Translations under genes and position numbers: made by a program | The notes under the pieces: generated by a model | What the model was told of the DNA's origin: nothing | Database searches by the model: none | What the model saw: only the letters and a program-made list of their open reading frames with translations | In this document: piece after piece, positions 1-5,670 of the stretch | Layout: each line of letters begins with the position of its first letter | How positions within the stretch are numbered: position 1 is the stretch's first letter | Assembly (NCBI GenBank): GCA_049589355.1 | Contig: JBAWAP010000076.1 | Location: 1-11,504 of the forward strand | DNA length: 11,504 bases | From: JBAWAP01 sp049589355 | GTDB lineage: Bacteria; Chloroflexota; Anaerolineae; VGOG01 | Reading direction: 5' to 3'

Positions 1-80
1 CGTCATTGCGAGGAGCACAGCGACGAAGCAATCTCAACCGATGGCACAAGGAGATTGCTTCGCTTCGCTCGCAATGACAG
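1..80. repeat. Imperfect hairpin repeat (GTCATTGCGAG...CTCGCAATGAC family)
   Basis: The left arm (2-35) and right arm (51-78) are inverted copies. The outer 11 bp (GTCATTGCGAG / CTCGCAATGAC) and the inner 12 bp (CGAAGCAATCTC / GAGATTGCTTCG) pair perfectly, separated by an asymmetric bulge, with a 15-nt loop. I recall the same words as a dispersed intergenic repeat in many environmental bacterial genomes; that is memory, not a search. No transposase is present, so it is a non-autonomous or structural repeat. Confidence 0.8.
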
Positions 81-103
81 TTGAGCCTAATAGCACCTTC
101 TGT

Positions 104-126
104 GGCTGTTCAGCCTGAGCAGTTAC
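104..126. repeat. Isolated end of the inverted-repeat element found again at 10644-10764
   Basis: The 12-mer CTGAGCAGTTAC at 115-126 is identical to the outer 12 nt of the right arm of the element at 10644-10764 (10753-10764), and its reverse complement opens the left arm there. It directly follows a small hairpin GGCTG-TT-CAGCC (104-115). No matching left end is visible, so this is a fragment or a diverged copy next to the hairpin repeat at 1-80. Confidence 0.5.
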
Positions 127-152
127 AAAGTAATTTTATAAAAGCATATCAA

Positions 153-304
153 ATGGTCCCCATTGATGGGCCAGGTGTGATTAATAGGACTGTCAGAGGA
201 CCGGCCTATGTTTGGGCAGTTCTGCATGATCAACGAATATCCTTAGGAGAATGGTGATGCCAACGCCAGCGGCTGTGTATAACAGTATGTCTGGCTACAG
301 TTAA
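153..304 (+). pseudogene. Possible frameshifted DUF433 (VapB45-like antitoxin) remnant
   Basis: From ATG 153 one frame reads a 34-residue peptide with a V-I-x-x-T-V-R core followed by YVWAVL and SLGE, ending at TGA 255-257. A second frame from about 251 continues with TPAAVY and then a Ser/Tyr-rich end, stopping at TAA 302-304. Together these follow the order of DUF433 proteins (P-V-I-x-G-T-R, a hydrophobic helix, S-x-E-E-I, then T-P-A-x-V-x-A-A-L-x-Y-Y). That family is often the antitoxin of PIN-like DUF5615 toxins; no toxin is seen here. The match is from memory of the family pattern and could be coincidental. It would be a broken gene with one frameshift near 245-255. Confidence 0.35.
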
Positions 305-452
305 TGCTTCTGCTGTGGAATCACCGGTTAGAAGGATGTCATGGGGATGGGTGTCTTTGGGGTTGAGATCAAGGTGCGGAATTGGCAAAGCCGTTTTCTG
401 CACCCCAGATCACCTGACAGGCCATCATTGCCATTGTGTTAGAGGCATAAGC
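305..452. other. Stretch without a supported gene
   Basis: All frames are short or broken and I see no repeat, tRNA or convincing terminator. A 25-codon stretch around 335-412 looks faintly protein-like but has no start and no recognisable family. The stretch lies between the decayed fragment and the thrS leader. Confidence 0.5.
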
Positions 453-458
453 GATATT
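428..458 (+). promoter_or_regulatory. Weak candidate promoter for the thrS leader
   Basis: TTGCCA (428-433) and GATATT (453-458) are separated by 19 bp. A start near 465 would put the first nucleotide just before the T-box stem I, as expected for a T-box transcript. The spacing is long and both boxes deviate from consensus, so position is the main support. Confidence 0.3.
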
Positions 459-466
459 AACCAAAA

Positions 467-717
467 GCGATGACCAGGACGAGTACTTGAGGGTAGGGCT
501 TCAGGGAGGAGGGGTCACTGATTGCAAGCCCCTCTAGCAGCGAACTCAAGGAAAACCACCTGTGAGCTGGGCTCCAGAAAGGCTGACCTGACCGAGTATG
601 GGGCTACGGAGGCACTCCGTTAGTGGCCAAATAAGTGTGTCGGTGGATTTATCCATTGACTGAAGTTGGGTGGAACCGCGTGAGGAGAACCTCTCGCCCC
701 AAAGGCGAGGGGTTTTT
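467..717 (+). promoter_or_regulatory. T-box riboswitch leader, threonine-specific, upstream of thrS
   Basis: The T-box signature TGGGTGGAACCGCG lies at 667-680, directly before an intrinsic terminator. Stem I features are visible: a GATGA kink-turn-like motif (469-473), AGTA (482-485), the helix CTTGAG/CTCAAG (486-491 with 545-550), a distal helix GAGGGG/CCCCTC (509-514 with 529-534), and a specifier region GAAAACCACC. The best specifier is ACC (555-557, Thr) followed by A. In this family uncharged tRNA pairs with the specifier and with the T-box bulge, stabilising an antiterminator so that transcription continues. The bulge here reads UGGA, which predicts a cognate tRNA ending in UCCA (discriminator U). 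The regulated gene is thrS, matching the Thr specifier. Confidence 0.93.
690..717 (+). terminator. T-box-controlled intrinsic terminator
   Basis: A 9-bp stem CCTCTCGCC (690-698) / GGCGAGGGG (704-712) with one G-U pair, a 5-nt loop and a run of five T (713-717). The 5' arm can instead pair within the T-box antiterminator, making the two structures exclusive. Confidence 0.93.
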
Positions 718-765
718 GATTTAGAGAGAGCTCTACTGCAAGCTTATCTAGGGGAGGTGATCGAG

Positions 766-828
766 ATGACTGAAGACGACACCGGCACTGCAATGCTGCT
801 CGATTTTACTAAACTTTCGATTACGTAA
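766..828 (+). CDS. 20-codon Thr-rich small ORF between T-box and thrS
   Basis: ATG 766 to TAA 826-828 encodes 20 residues, five of them Thr (positions 2, 6, 8, 15, 20; codons ACT, ACC, ACT, ACT, ACG). It is preceded by GGAGGTGATC (753-762), a perfect 10-nt match to the 16S anti-Shine-Dalgarno. Its stop codon is embedded in the thrS Shine-Dalgarno TAAGGAGGA (826-834), eleven bases before the thrS ATG, which suggests translational coupling. It lies downstream of the T-box terminator, so it is made only on read-through transcripts. The Thr enrichment next to thrS suggests a leader peptide sensing threonyl-tRNA supply. It resembles no domain I know and is out of frame with thrS. It could be chance, but the strong ribosome binding site argues that it is translated. 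Confidence 0.55.
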   Translation: MTEDDTGTAMLLDFTKLSIT

Positions 829-839
829 GGAGGATTATC

Positions 840-2609
840 ATGGCTGAGAAACAAGCCAAAAAACAAGAAGGGTATGACCTTGAAAGGCTACGGCACTCCA
901 CATCCCACGTCATGGCTGAGGCAGTGCTTTCGATGTTCCCCGACGCCAAGCTGGGCATCGGGCCGCCCATCGAGGACGGCTTCTACTACGACTTTGACTT
1001 GCCCCGTTCCTTAACACCGGAGGATCTGGCGGAGATCGAGTCTCGCATGAGGGCGAGCATCGAGGCCCACAAGCCATTTGTGCGCCGCGAGATATCCCGA
1101 GAGGAGGCAGAGGAGATATTCGCCGACCAGCCCTACAAACTGGAGCTCATCAGGGATATGGAAGAAGGAGAGGTCATCTCCATGTACTCACACGATGGCT
1201 TTACCGATCTCTGCAAGGGCCCGCATCTGGACAACACGGGCCAGATCAACCCCGATGCTTTTAAGCTGCTGAACATAGCTGGAGCCTACTGGCGGGGCGA
1301 CGAGCGGCGGCCCATGCTGCAACGCATCTACGGCACGGTCTGGTTCACTCGGGAGGAGCTAGGGGCCCACCTTCAGAAGCTGGAGGAGATGGAGAAGCGG
1401 GATCACCGCAGGCTAGGCCGGGAGCTAGACCTCTTCAGCGTCCACGACGAGAGCGGCGCAGGCTTGATCCACTGGCACCCCAAAGCGGGGCACATTCGCA
1501 CCATCATCGAGGACTTCTGGCGCCAGGAGCATTACAAGGCTGGGTACGAAATCGTCTACTCGCCCCACATCGGCAAGGCATCGCTGTGGCAGACAAGTGG
1601 GCACTTGGATTTCTATCGCGAGAACATGTACTCGCCCATGGATATCGAGGGCCAGGAGTACTTCATCAAGCCCATGAACTGCCCCTTCCACATCATGATC
1701 TATAAGACCAAGACACGCAGCTACCGCGAACTGCCCCTTCGTTTGGCAGAGCTGGGCACAGTTTACCGCTATGAGCGAAGCGGGGTACTCCACGGACTGA
1801 TGCGGGTGCGGGGCTTCACCCAAGATGATGCTCACATCATCTGCCGGCCTGACCAGATCGAGAACGAGATCCTGGGCTGCCTGGATCTGGCCTTACATCT
1901 CCTTAGCTCTTTCGGCTTTCGGGAGTACGAGATTGCGCTCTCAGTGCGCGACCCGGAGCGCAAGGAGAAGTACATCGGTGACGATGCCACGTGGGAGGTG
2001 GCGGAAGGGTCGCTGGTTAACGCTCTGGAGCAAAAGAACCTCCTCCATAAACGCATGGAGGGAGAGGCGGTGTTCTATGGCCCCAAGATTGACATCCACA
2101 TCAAAGACGCTTTGGGCCGTCTGTGGCAGTGCACGACCATCCAGTTCGACTTCAACTTGCCAGAGCGCTTCGACATGACCTACGTGGGCTCGGATGGACA
2201 AGAGCATCGCCCCTACATGGTTCACCGTACGCTCTTAGGGTCCCTGGAGCGCTTCTTCGGCGTTCTCATCGAGCACTATGCAGGCGCCTTCCCGGTGTGG
2301 CTGGCGCCGGTACAAGCTCGACTCATCCCCATCGCCGACCGCCACAACGACTACGCCTACAAGTTGCGGGACGAACTGAAGGAGGCGAGACTACGCGTGG
2401 AGGTGGACGATTCGGACGAACGCATGCAGGCCAAGATCCGCCAGGCTCAACTGGAGAAGATACCCTACATGCTGGTTTTGGGAGATCGGGAAGTAGCGGA
2501 TGGGACGGTGTCCTTGCGTTTGCGCACCGAGGAGGACCTGGGGCCGCGTTCAGTGGCTGATTTCATTCAAATGGCTCAAGAGGCCGTCGCTGAGAAGCGC
2601 GACATTTAG
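840..2609 (+). CDS. thrS: Threonyl-tRNA synthetase lacking the TGS domain
   Basis: This cytosolic class II synthetase charges tRNA-Thr with threonine. The editing domain comes first: HSTSH (His19, His23) and CKGPH (Cys125, His129) are the four ligands that hydrolyse Ser-tRNA-Thr. The catalytic core follows, with motif 2 in the arginine-rich stretch around RYERSG and motif 3 near LLGSLERF. The zinc ligands are Cys281, His332 and His462, matching E. coli Cys334/His385/His511 in spacing. An anticodon-binding domain occupies about residues 490-589. At 589 residues it is about 50 shorter than E. coli ThrRS because the N-terminal TGS domain is absent; the start is fixed by a strong Shine-Dalgarno (TAAGGAGGA). 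It is controlled by the upstream T-box and perhaps by the small ORF. All catalytic and editing residues are present, so it should be active. Confidence 0.98.
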   Translation: MAEKQAKKQEGYDLERLRHSTSHVMAEAVLSMFPDAKLGIGPPIEDGFYYDFDLPRSLTPEDLAEIESRMRASIEAHKPFVRREISREEAEEIFADQPYKLELIRDMEEGEVISMYSHDGFTDLCKGPHLDNTGQINPDAFKLLNIAGAYWRGDERRPMLQRIYGTVWFTREELGAHLQKLEEMEKRDHRRLGRELDLFSVHDESGAGLIHWHPKAGHIRTIIEDFWRQEHYKAGYEIVYSPHIGKASLWQTSGHLDFYRENMYSPMDIEGQEYFIKPMNCPFHIMIYKTKTRSYRELPLRLAELGTVYRYERSGVLHGLMRVRGFTQDDAHIICRPDQIENEILGCLDLALHLLSSFGFREYEIALSVRDPERKEKYIGDDATWEVAEGSLVNALEQKNLLHKRMEGEAVFYGPKIDIHIKDALGRLWQCTTIQFDFNLPERFDMTYVGSDGQEHRPYMVHRTLLGSLERFFGVLIEHYAGAFPVWLAPVQARLIPIADRHNDYAYKLRDELKEARLRVEVDDSDERMQAKIRQAQLEKIPYMLVLGDREVADGTVSLRLRTEEDLGPRSVADFIQMAQEAVAEKRDI

Positions 2610-2744
2610 CTCCCGGTTTCAGGTGGCATGAACCCTGGCGCAGGTTTGGCAGCAGCTTTCAGGCCTAAGGCATCTTATCCTGCCGAGAATCGCCCCATTG
2701 CAAGGGCTATTCGCAACCTTTGCCAGGGTGACTGGAGCTACGAT

Positions 2745-2773
2745 TTGACTTCTCTGCCCAAATGTGTTATATT
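2745..2773 (+). promoter_or_regulatory. Sigma-A promoter of the infC-rpmI-rplT operon
   Basis: TTGACT (2745-2750), 17-bp spacer, TATATT (2768-2773), with an extended TGT just upstream of the -10. The predicted start is about 2780, giving a leader of roughly 97 nt before infC. It separates infC transcription from the T-box-controlled thrS; no terminator is visible between thrS and this site, so some read-through is likely. Confidence 0.8.
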
Positions 2774-2774
2774 C

Positions 2775-2860
2775 TTAGTCAGTTGGTCTACTGGTCCAAA
2801 GCCCACGTTTGGCCTTGGGCCCATTGATCATCGGACCAACAGACCCGACCATCAGACTAA
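2775..2860 (+). promoter_or_regulatory. Palindromic infC leader with alternative pairings
   Basis: TTAGTC (2775-2780) pairs with GACTAA (2855-2860), and the full 14-nt arms 2775-2788 / 2847-2860 pair at 12 positions. The left word GTCAGTTGGTC (2778-2788) can instead pair with GACCAACAGAC (2834-2844; 10 of 11), a near copy of GACCATCAGAC (2847-2857). GGTCC (2793-2797) can pair with GGACC (2833-2837), and inside lies GGCC-TTG-GGCC. The two outer pairings are mutually exclusive, as in a switch. infC operons are commonly autoregulated by L20 or IF3 through the leader; no specific family match is claimed. Confidence 0.45.
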
Positions 2861-2876
2861 TCTGTGAGGTGAGAGT

Positions 2877-3383
2877 ATCAGCGCAAGAAGACAGCGCGTC
2901 AACGAGGGCATCAGGGCCAAAGAGGTTCGGCTGATTGACGAGAACGGTCAGCAGGCAGGGATTATGCCCTTCCAAGATGCCCTGGAAGCCACCCGAGCTC
3001 GTGACCTGGACCTGGTCGAGGTAGCTCCCAACGCCGATCCACCCGTTTGCCGGATGATGGATTACGGCAAGTACCTGTATGAGCAGGCCAAGAGGGAGAG
3101 AAAGGCTAGGAAAGCTCAGAAGACAGAGGTCAAGGAGGTTCGTCTGCGCCCCAAGACCGGTGAGCACGATGTGGCCTTCAAAGTCAGGGATGCCCGCCGT
3201 TTCCTCAACAGTGGCTGTAAGGTAAAGGTTCGGGTCCGCTTTCGCGGGCGCGAGATCACCTACCCTGAGATCGGGAAGGAGATGCTGAAGAGGATCGCGG
3301 AGGAACTAGGGGACGTTTCCGATATCGAGCAAGAGCCTCGTATGGAGGGCCACAGCCTGCTCATGATCCTGAGTCCCAAGTAG
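2877..3383 (+). CDS. infC: Translation initiation factor IF-3, AUC start
   Basis: IF-3 binds the 30S subunit, keeps it free of 50S and checks the initiator tRNA and start codon. The N-terminal domain carries RVNEGIRAKEVRLIDENG, the family hallmark, continuing through the DLDLVEVAPNADPPVCRMMDYGK region; the C-terminal domain includes the KTGEHDVAFKVR stretch. The first in-frame ATG (2964) would delete 29 conserved N-terminal residues. An in-frame TGA at 2865-2867 limits the start to 2868 or later, and the only fitting initiator is ATC at 2877, behind GAGGTGA (2866-2872). This gives 168 residues, normal for IF-3. Rare AUU/AUC initiation is the known device by which IF-3 represses its own translation in E. 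coli, and probably here. It is followed by rpmI and rplT. Confidence 0.95.
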   Translation: MSARRQRVNEGIRAKEVRLIDENGQQAGIMPFQDALEATRARDLDLVEVAPNADPPVCRMMDYGKYLYEQAKRERKARKAQKTEVKEVRLRPKTGEHDVAFKVRDARRFLNSGCKVKVRVRFRGREITYPEIGKEMLKRIAEELGDVSDIEQEPRMEGHSLLMILSPK

Positions 3384-3427
3384 GGGCGCATCGTGATGTC
3401 CTCTCACCCATCATAGGAGGTAGTTCA

Positions 3428-3640
3428 TTGCCTAAGATCAAAACTCACAAAGTGACCGCCAAGAGATTCAAATACAGCGGCCGTGGCAAGCTCTTGCGCA
3501 CTAAGGGGGGCAAGAGCCACTTGCGCCACAGGAGGTCTAAGCGCGTCAAGCGCATGTTCGACGAGATGCACGTGGTCACCGCGCCGGGAGATATCAGGCG
3601 TGTTAAGAGGCTAGCGCCGTATCTCAAGAAAACCCGCTAG
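3428..3640 (+). CDS. rpmI: 50S ribosomal protein L35, TTG start
   Basis: A small basic protein of the large ribosomal subunit. The 70-residue product starts MPKIKTHKVTAKRFKYSGRG and shows the family pattern K-x-K-T-H-K, then A-K-R-F-K, G-K and a basic H-L-R-H-R-R-S-K-R segment. It is slightly longer than typical (64-66 residues). The start is TTG 3428 with AGGAGGT (3415-3421) seven bases upstream; no in-frame ATG fits. It lies 44 bp after infC and 39 bp before rplT in the usual operon order. Confidence 0.96.
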   Translation: MPKIKTHKVTAKRFKYSGRGKLLRTKGGKSHLRHRRSKRVKRMFDEMHVVTAPGDIRRVKRLAPYLKKTR

Positions 3641-3679
3641 GGGATTCTTTGCTGGAAGCCAAGAGGAGGGATTTGAAAC

Positions 3680-4039
3680 TTGCCAAGGGTTAAAGGAGGA
3701 CCAAGGACTCGTCGGCGTCATAAGAAAATCCTCAAGCTGACCAAGGGCCAGTGGGGGACCAAGCACGCTCTATTCCGTCGCGCCAACGAGGCCATGCTGA
3801 AGTCACTGCACTATGCCTATCGCGATCGCCGCAATCGCAAGCGTGACATGAGAAAGCTTTGGATCGCTCGCATCAATGCCGCGGCCCGGCAAAGTGGGTT
3901 GTCATACAGTCGCTTCATGTACGGGCTTAGACAGGCGGGAGTGGAACTCGATCGCAAGGTACTGGCCCAGATAGCTATTGAGGACGCTGACGCCTTCGCC
4001 CATTTGGTCGAGGTGGCCAAAACGGGGGTTGAGGGGTAA
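3680..4039 (+). CDS. rplT: 50S ribosomal protein L20, TTG start
   Basis: L20 binds 23S rRNA early in 50S assembly and in several bacteria represses its own operon by binding the leader. The 119-residue product has the expected basic N-terminal extension (P-R-V-K-G-G, then R-T-R-R-R-H-K-K), the central YRDRRNRKRDMRKLWIARIN segment and the globular C-terminal part with Y-S-R-F-M-Y-G-L and L-D-R-K-V-L-A. Length is normal. The start is TTG 3680, with an AGAGGAGGG Shine-Dalgarno upstream. It is the third gene of the operon and all three use non-AUG starts. No terminator is visible after it. Confidence 0.97.
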   Translation: MPRVKGGPRTRRRHKKILKLTKGQWGTKHALFRRANEAMLKSLHYAYRDRRNRKRDMRKLWIARINAAARQSGLSYSRFMYGLRQAGVELDRKVLAQIAIEDADAFAHLVEVAKTGVEG

Positions 4040-4046
4040 AGATTGT

Positions 4047-4451
4047 TTGGTTAGCATGGAGAGATGCAAGAAGAGCATGGGGAGGACATACGATACCATC
4101 TCAAACAACAGGCCTTTCCATACACTATTCGATACAGGGGCAGTGCATAACTATGTAACCAAGAAGGCGGCAGGGGGGCTGTCTATGAGCCGGCTGCCAG
4201 AACCGTTTACTGTTGGAACTGGTGGCGAAAAAAGGAGCATTCAGGAAGCCTGTTTTGTTTATGGAGAACTGCAAGGCAGAAGGCTATTTTGCTGGGCTCT
4301 TGTAATACAAGAGTTGGGGCTGGATGAGCAAAATGAAGAGATAGATATGCTTTTTGGGGCCATAGAGATGCAACGCTGGAATATAAAGATCAATCCAGGA
4401 GAAGAGAGATTAGACCTTTCAGGCTTTCGTGAAGAATTCATCGAATACTGA
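4047..4451 (+). CDS. Clan-AA (retropepsin-like) aspartic protease
   Basis: A small single-domain protein of about 134 residues. It carries the catalytic motif LFDTGA (Asp29-Thr30-Gly31-Ala32 from TTG 4047), followed by a VTKKAA helix, a glycine-containing flap-like segment (T-G-G-E-K) and a C-terminal hydrophobic strand IDMLFGA then WNIKINP, which is where the second hydrophobic-glycine motif of retropepsin folds lies. Such proteins work as homodimers because each chain supplies one catalytic Asp; the substrate is unknown. The start is uncertain: TTG 4047 has GAGGGG (4031-4036) ten bases upstream, while ATG 4056 and ATG 4077 lack a good Shine-Dalgarno. The gene looks AT-richer than rplT beside it. 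It lies 7 bp after rplT and 31 bp before a HEPN gene, interrupting a common gene order. Confidence 0.72.
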   Translation: MVSMERCKKSMGRTYDTISNNRPFHTLFDTGAVHNYVTKKAAGGLSMSRLPEPFTVGTGGEKRSIQEACFVYGELQGRRLFCWALVIQELGLDEQNEEIDMLFGAIEMQRWNIKINPGEERLDLSGFREEFIEY

Positions 4452-4461
4452 GCCGACGGGA

Positions 4462-4480
4462 CTTAACTTAAAAGGTTAAG
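4462..4480. promoter_or_regulatory. Small inverted repeat before the HEPN gene
   Basis: CTTAAC (4462-4467) and GTTAAG (4475-4480) form a 6-bp palindrome with a 7-nt spacer ending two bases before ATG 4483 and enclosing the weak Shine-Dalgarno AAAAGG. It could be an operator or a hairpin limiting translation; the short arms allow chance. Confidence 0.3.
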
Positions 4481-4482
4481 CG

Positions 4483-4851
4483 ATGGCGAGAGCACAGGGT
4501 TACCTTTGGTTAAACGATAAATACCTCAAGGAAGCCAAGACTTTGATGGAGGAGGGCGATTACGTCCAGGCCGCCGAGAAATTCTGGGGGGCTGCGGCGG
4601 AAATCGTCAAAGCTGTGGCGGTCGAGAGGGGCGTGGAGATCAGGTCTCACGGGGAATGGCATGGATTCGCAACCAAGCTCGGTAAAGAGTTAAATGATCC
4701 CGCGCTTCCAAGCCTCTTCGGCACCGCCGCCGCCCTGCATCAGAACTTTTACGAGAAGTGGTTGCCCCCGGAGACAGTGGTGGCTTACAGTGGGGCGGTG
4801 AGGCAACTGGTGGAGAGGTTGAACAAACTATTGGATCGTCATGATCACTAG
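4483..4851 (+). CDS. PaREP1-type HEPN domain protein
   Basis: A 122-residue all-helical protein. The pattern L-K-E-A-x-x-L-x-E-x-G-D-Y-V-Q-A-A-E-K-x-W-G-A-A-A (about residues 15-39), then V-K-A-V-A (43-46), R-S-H (54-56), N-F-Y-E-x-W-L (about 89-95) and P-P-E-x-V matches the PaREP1/PaREP8 family, best known in archaea and thermophiles and part of the HEPN superfamily. Arg49-x6-His56 and Arg54-x5-His60 each fit the Rx4-6H motif of HEPN ribonucleases, so RNase activity is possible but unproven. No nucleotidyltransferase partner (as in HEPN-MNT toxin systems) is adjacent. It overlaps the downstream rRNA methyltransferase gene by 11 nt and follows the aspartic protease, so the three are probably co-transcribed. 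Confidence 0.75.
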   Translation: MARAQGYLWLNDKYLKEAKTLMEEGDYVQAAEKFWGAAAEIVKAVAVERGVEIRSHGEWHGFATKLGKELNDPALPSLFGTAAALHQNFYEKWLPPETVVAYSGAVRQLVERLNKLLDRHDH

Positions 4852-5611
4852 CATTGCCAACGAGAAGGTCAAATATGTTCGCTCCCTCTACAGGCGACGG
4901 GTTCGTTATCGTGAGCGGCACTTCGTCATCGAGGGCATCCGTTTGGTGGAGGAGGCGTTCAGAGCGGGGATCGTGCCCGCTCTTGTCTTTTATAGCGAGG
5001 GGGTGGATGCCATCCCAGGCGGCCGGGAGTTGTTGGCGGAGATACAGAGAGGGGAGGCTCCCGCTTTCGCTGTGAGCGAAAAGGTGATGAAAGCCATGGC
5101 CGACACCGTCTCTCCCCAGGGTGTATTGGCTGTCGTGCCCTTCGTCGAACTGGCTCCGCCTCCTAGCCCCTCGCTAGTTCTGGTTGTTGATCGGCTGCGC
5201 GACCCAGGCAACTTGGGCGCTATCCTTCGCTCGGCCAACGCTGCGGGAGTGGAACAGGTTATCCTGGCTCCGAAAACGGTGGATCCTTACAACCCCAAAG
5301 TGGTAAGAGGAGCCATGGGCGCCCACTTTCGGCTGCCCATCGAGGCCCTGAGTTGGCCGGAGATCGCCGAGGCCTTAGCTGGTGTTCAGGTCCTATTGGC
5401 TGATGCGCGAGCCAAGCGGGCCTGCTACGAGGTGGATTGGACACGGCCCTCGGCCCTGATCATCGGTGGCGAGGCCTACGGGACCAGCCAGGAGGCGATG
5501 GAGCTAGCTACGGCCACCATTGCCATCCCCATGCACGGCGGGGCGGAGTCCTTGAACGCCGCGGTGGCCGCTAGCGTCATCCTTTTCGAGGCGGCGCGGC
5601 AACGGCAGTAG
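4841..5611 (+). CDS. SpoU/TrmH-family RNA 2'-O-ribose methyltransferase
   Basis: This enzyme transfers a methyl group from S-adenosylmethionine to a ribose 2'-OH of RNA, most likely 23S rRNA. The N-terminal half (about 1-100) is the SpoU substrate-binding domain. The C-terminal half is the trefoil-knot SPOUT domain with motif 1 in DRLRDPGNLGAILRSANAAG (Asn124 and Arg134 region), motif 2 IIGGEAYG (Glu211) and motif 3 IPMHGGAESLN (Ser237-Leu238-Asn239). At 256 residues it has normal length. The place after rplT is where B. subtilis carries ysgA (RlmP, a 23S rRNA Gm methyltransferase) before pheST, so the same role is plausible; pheST is not present here. Its ATG lies inside the HEPN gene end with a weak Shine-Dalgarno, consistent with translational coupling. 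Confidence 0.9.
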   Translation: MITSIANEKVKYVRSLYRRRVRYRERHFVIEGIRLVEEAFRAGIVPALVFYSEGVDAIPGGRELLAEIQRGEAPAFAVSEKVMKAMADTVSPQGVLAVVPFVELAPPPSPSLVLVVDRLRDPGNLGAILRSANAAGVEQVILAPKTVDPYNPKVVRGAMGAHFRLPIEALSWPEIAEALAGVQVLLADARAKRACYEVDWTRPSALIIGGEAYGTSQEAMELATATIAIPMHGGAESLNAAVAASVILFEAARQRQ

Positions 5612-5635
5612 CCAGGAGCGATGATGGAATTGTTC

Positions 5636-5664
5636 TTTCCACTGAGGATGTTTTGTAGTATAAT
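5636..5664 (+). promoter_or_regulatory. Promoter of dinG
   Basis: TTTCCA (5636-5641), 17-bp spacer, perfect TATAAT (5659-5664). The -35 is weak (4 of 6). The predicted start is near 5671, at the first base of the palindromic leader. Confidence 0.6.
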
Positions 5665-5670
5665 TCGGGT

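Noticed and set aside
335..412. Faint resemblance to the end of a retropepsin-like protease
   Set aside because: No DTGA motif, no start, and only a few hydrophobic positions agree; insufficient for a pseudogene call.
690..717. Terminator as a simple end of an upstream gene
   Set aside because: It is immediately preceded by the T-box motif that can pair with its 5' arm, so it is a regulated terminator; no intact upstream gene exists.
1425..1835. Long antisense open frames in thrS, dinG and efp
   Set aside because: They mirror codon structure of strongly supported genes on the + strand and lack ribosome binding sites and domains.
2628..2867. Reading frame of 79 codons between thrS and infC
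   Set aside because: It runs across the infC promoter and hairpin, has no ribosome binding site and no recognisable domain.
2964..3383. IF-3 starting at the first ATG (2964)
   Set aside because: It would delete 29 residues including the universal RVNE...RLIDENG segment; ATC 2877 with GAGGTGA restores a normal IF-3.
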